Below, one piece after another: positions 7,019 through 8,059 of a DNA stretch of 8,059 nt. Below the pieces are notes generated by a model. It searched no databases and was not told where the DNA came from. It saw nothing but the letters and a program-made list of their open reading frames with translations. The stretch is from NCBI GenBank assembly GCA_009779515.1, contig WREE01000090.1:1-8059 (forward strand), written 5' to 3'. A program made the position numbers and the translations under genes. Within the stretch, counting starts at the first letter, position 1; the number at the start of each line of letters is the position of its first letter. This DNA is from Symbiobacteriaceae bacterium. GTDB taxonomy: Bacteria; Bacillota; JAAYKD01; WRDA01.

Positions 7019-7267
7019 CTAGTGAAGCAACAGGGAAGTCTCCCCATGGTTTAAAGAGAGAACCTTTTGCTTAATCCGAGGGTGAGACAACTTTTGGCGC
7101 ACCATGTTCTTTAATACCTGTCCACCGGAATAACCGTGGATAACTACAATTTCGGTGATATCTTTAGCGGCAGAGGAAAGCAGGCGCTCCAGCTCTTTTT
7201 TAGCATCTCCTTCCTTCATGCCATGGATATCTACCGTCAGAGTAAATCCGCTTCGGGTGACAATCAT
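7019..7267 (-). CDS. Small stand-alone Smr-domain protein
   Basis: An 82-residue cytosolic protein that is almost entirely one Smr domain (the C-terminal domain of MutS2). It shows the DIHGM motif (13-17), IHGYSGG (44-50, the HGxxGG turn), HPRIK (62-66) and a final LNHGETSLLL stretch (72-81), spaced as in Smr folds. Smr domains are known as DNA or RNA endonuclease or nucleic-acid-binding modules; the activity of this short form is unknown. It has no MutS-like ATPase part. Its ATG at 7267 has AGAGG on the minus strand 8 bases upstream. It is convergent with the SLH gene and divergent from the amidohydrolase gene. It looks like a single-gene transcript. Confidence 0.85.
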   Translation of the reverse strand: MIVTRSGFTLTVDIHGMKEGDAKKELERLLSSAAKDITEIVVIHGYSGGQVLKNMVRQKLSHPRIKQKVLSLNHGETSLLLH

Positions 7268-7346
7268 ATAAACAACCTCTTTTTGTCATAGTTAAACCTA
7301 CTGTTCTCTATATCTTCAGCAAGTCAAAAGCTTTTTCCTGTCATTA

Positions 7347-7374
7347 TTGATAGTTTATCTACAGTTTGAGCCAA
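7347..7374 (-). promoter_or_regulatory. Possible promoter of the Smr gene (weak)
   Basis: Read on the minus strand, TTGGCT (7369-7374) and TATCAA (7347-7352) are separated by 16 bases. Each matches its consensus at 4 of 6 positions. The -35-like part coincides with one arm of an inverted repeat. This is only a candidate. Confidence 0.22.
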
Positions 7375-7387
7375 CTTTTGGTTGGCT
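7369..7387. repeat. Inverted repeat in the divergent intergenic region
   Basis: AGCCAAC (7369-7375) and GTTGGCT (7381-7387) form a perfect 7-base-pair inverted repeat around a 5-base spacer. No T-tract follows on either strand, so it is not an obvious terminator. It lies between the divergent smr-like and amidohydrolase genes and overlaps a weak -35 candidate, so it might be an operator. A role is not shown. Confidence 0.4.
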
Positions 7388-7437
7388 GGCTAACCAGGTG
7401 GCTATGTGCTAGGGGAGATCGTCGATGATGATAGCTC

Positions 7438-7464
7438 TTGCCGGAAAAGGTATTTTTATATGAT
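7438..7464 (+). promoter_or_regulatory. Possible promoter of the amidohydrolase gene (weak)
   Basis: TTGCCG (7438-7443) is followed 15 bases later by TATGAT (7459-7464). The -10 matches consensus at 5 of 6 positions, but the spacing is short. If used, it would give a 5' leader of about 65 bases before the ATG at 7535. No riboswitch fold was recognised in that leader. Confidence 0.25.
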
Positions 7465-7534
7465 TCGTGGAAGATAGTGGACTGTTAAAGCTAATTTTTC
7501 CGAGAAATAACCGTAAGAGGAGCGCTTAATATAA

Positions 7535-8059
7535 ATGAAAATTGATTTAGTCATCCATGCCGAGCATCTTTATACCATGCAGGGAGAAGGCTTGGGATAC
7601 AAGCAGGCTTATTCTCTGGCATGTGACAGGGGTAAAATTATAGCTATCGCTCCCCGCGATATTATTACTGCTGCTTACGAAGGTGAAATAACCTTAGATA
7701 ACCCCCGGATGCTGGTGCTACCTGGCTTTATCGATGCCCATATGCACAGCAGTCATGCTGTCTATCGGGGAGTTGCTCAGGATGTCAGCAATTGGATGAT
7801 GGAAGGTATCGGCCCTTTTAGCGCTGTGGCTGACCTAGAGGCAGGGGCTGCAGGCAGCCGACTGGCCATTACCGAAGCCATGCTTAACGGCACGACCACC
7901 ATCGGCGACGATGGTAGGAATATGGAAGCAGCTCTGGCCTTTATCGATGAAACCGGTTTGCGGGGCAATGTCAGTATCCGCATTCGCGATGCCGTGGAGC
8001 GGCTGTACACAGCTGGAGAGCTTTACGAATTTGCCCCCCATCTCGCTGCCGAGACCTTG
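7535..8059 (+). CDS. ATZ/TRZ-type amidohydrolase (deaminase-like), 3'-truncated by the window edge
   Basis: The first 175 residues of a metal-dependent hydrolase of the amidohydrolase superfamily; full-length members are about 430-460 residues. The N-terminal beta-sandwich part (about 1-62) leads into LPGFIDAHMHSSHAVYRG (62-79), with the metal-binding HxH pair H69/H71. It continues with the NGTTTIGDDG turn (118-127). This order and the HxH-xx-H-xx-x-RG pattern fit the atrazine chlorohydrolase / guanine deaminase / S-adenosylhomocysteine and 5'-deoxyadenosine deaminase group. The substrate cannot be told from this part, because the specificity and second metal-site residues lie beyond the edge. 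The codon before the ATG at 7535 is an in-frame stop, so the start is secure. AAGAGGAG lies 12 bases upstream, a slightly long spacing. Confidence 0.88.
   Translation, partial: MKIDLVIHAEHLYTMQGEGLGYKQAYSLACDRGKIIAIAPRDIITAAYEGEITLDNPRMLVLPGFIDAHMHSSHAVYRGVAQDVSNWMMEGIGPFSAVADLEAGAAGSRLAITEAMLNGTTTIGDDGRNMEAALAFIDETGLRGNVSIRIRDAVERLYTAGELYEFAPHLAAETL

Overview
The window looks like a chromosomal segment of a low-to-mid G+C Gram-positive bacterium, most likely Bacillota of the Clostridia type. The clues are a pyruvate kinase with the extra C-terminal PEP-utiliser-like domain common in that phylum, an exported S-layer-homology (SLH) protein, strong AGGAGG-type ribosome binding sites, a stand-alone Smr protein and a tRNA gene with encoded CCA. 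Genus and species cannot be fixed from the sequence.

Layout. (1) 1-4911, plus strand: the 3' part of a pyruvate kinase gene (its N-terminus lies before the window), then a membrane-anchored S41-peptidase-like protein, a polytopic DUF2157 membrane protein, and a GDYXXLXY-type protein whose start codon overlaps the previous stop. Tight spacing and the lack of a convincing terminator suggest co-transcription. (2) 4937-5106: a compact tRNA unit with a near-consensus promoter, tRNA-Pro(GGG) and a strong intrinsic terminator. (3) 5154-6887: an SLH protein with signal peptide, three SLH motifs and an unassigned C-terminal region of about 320 residues containing six cysteines, closed by a strong terminator. 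(4) 6888-7534: a convergent minus-strand gene for an 82-residue stand-alone Smr domain, followed by a 267-base divergent intergenic region with an inverted repeat. (5) 7535 to the end: the N-terminal 175 residues of an ATZ/TRZ-type amidohydrolase (deaminase-like), cut by the window edge.

How the genes fit together. Pyruvate kinase is core glycolysis. The three genes after it all encode membrane or envelope proteins. DUF2157 and GDYXXLXY proteins are a known neighbour pair of unknown function, and here an S41-like protein precedes them. The SLH protein would be held on the cell wall. No mobile element, CRISPR array, rRNA or phage gene was seen. I did not find a clear new system. The best leads are the SLH protein's unassigned cysteine-containing domain, the S41-like / DUF2157 / GDYXXLXY cluster behind pyruvate kinase, and the pyruvate kinase with altered motif residues.
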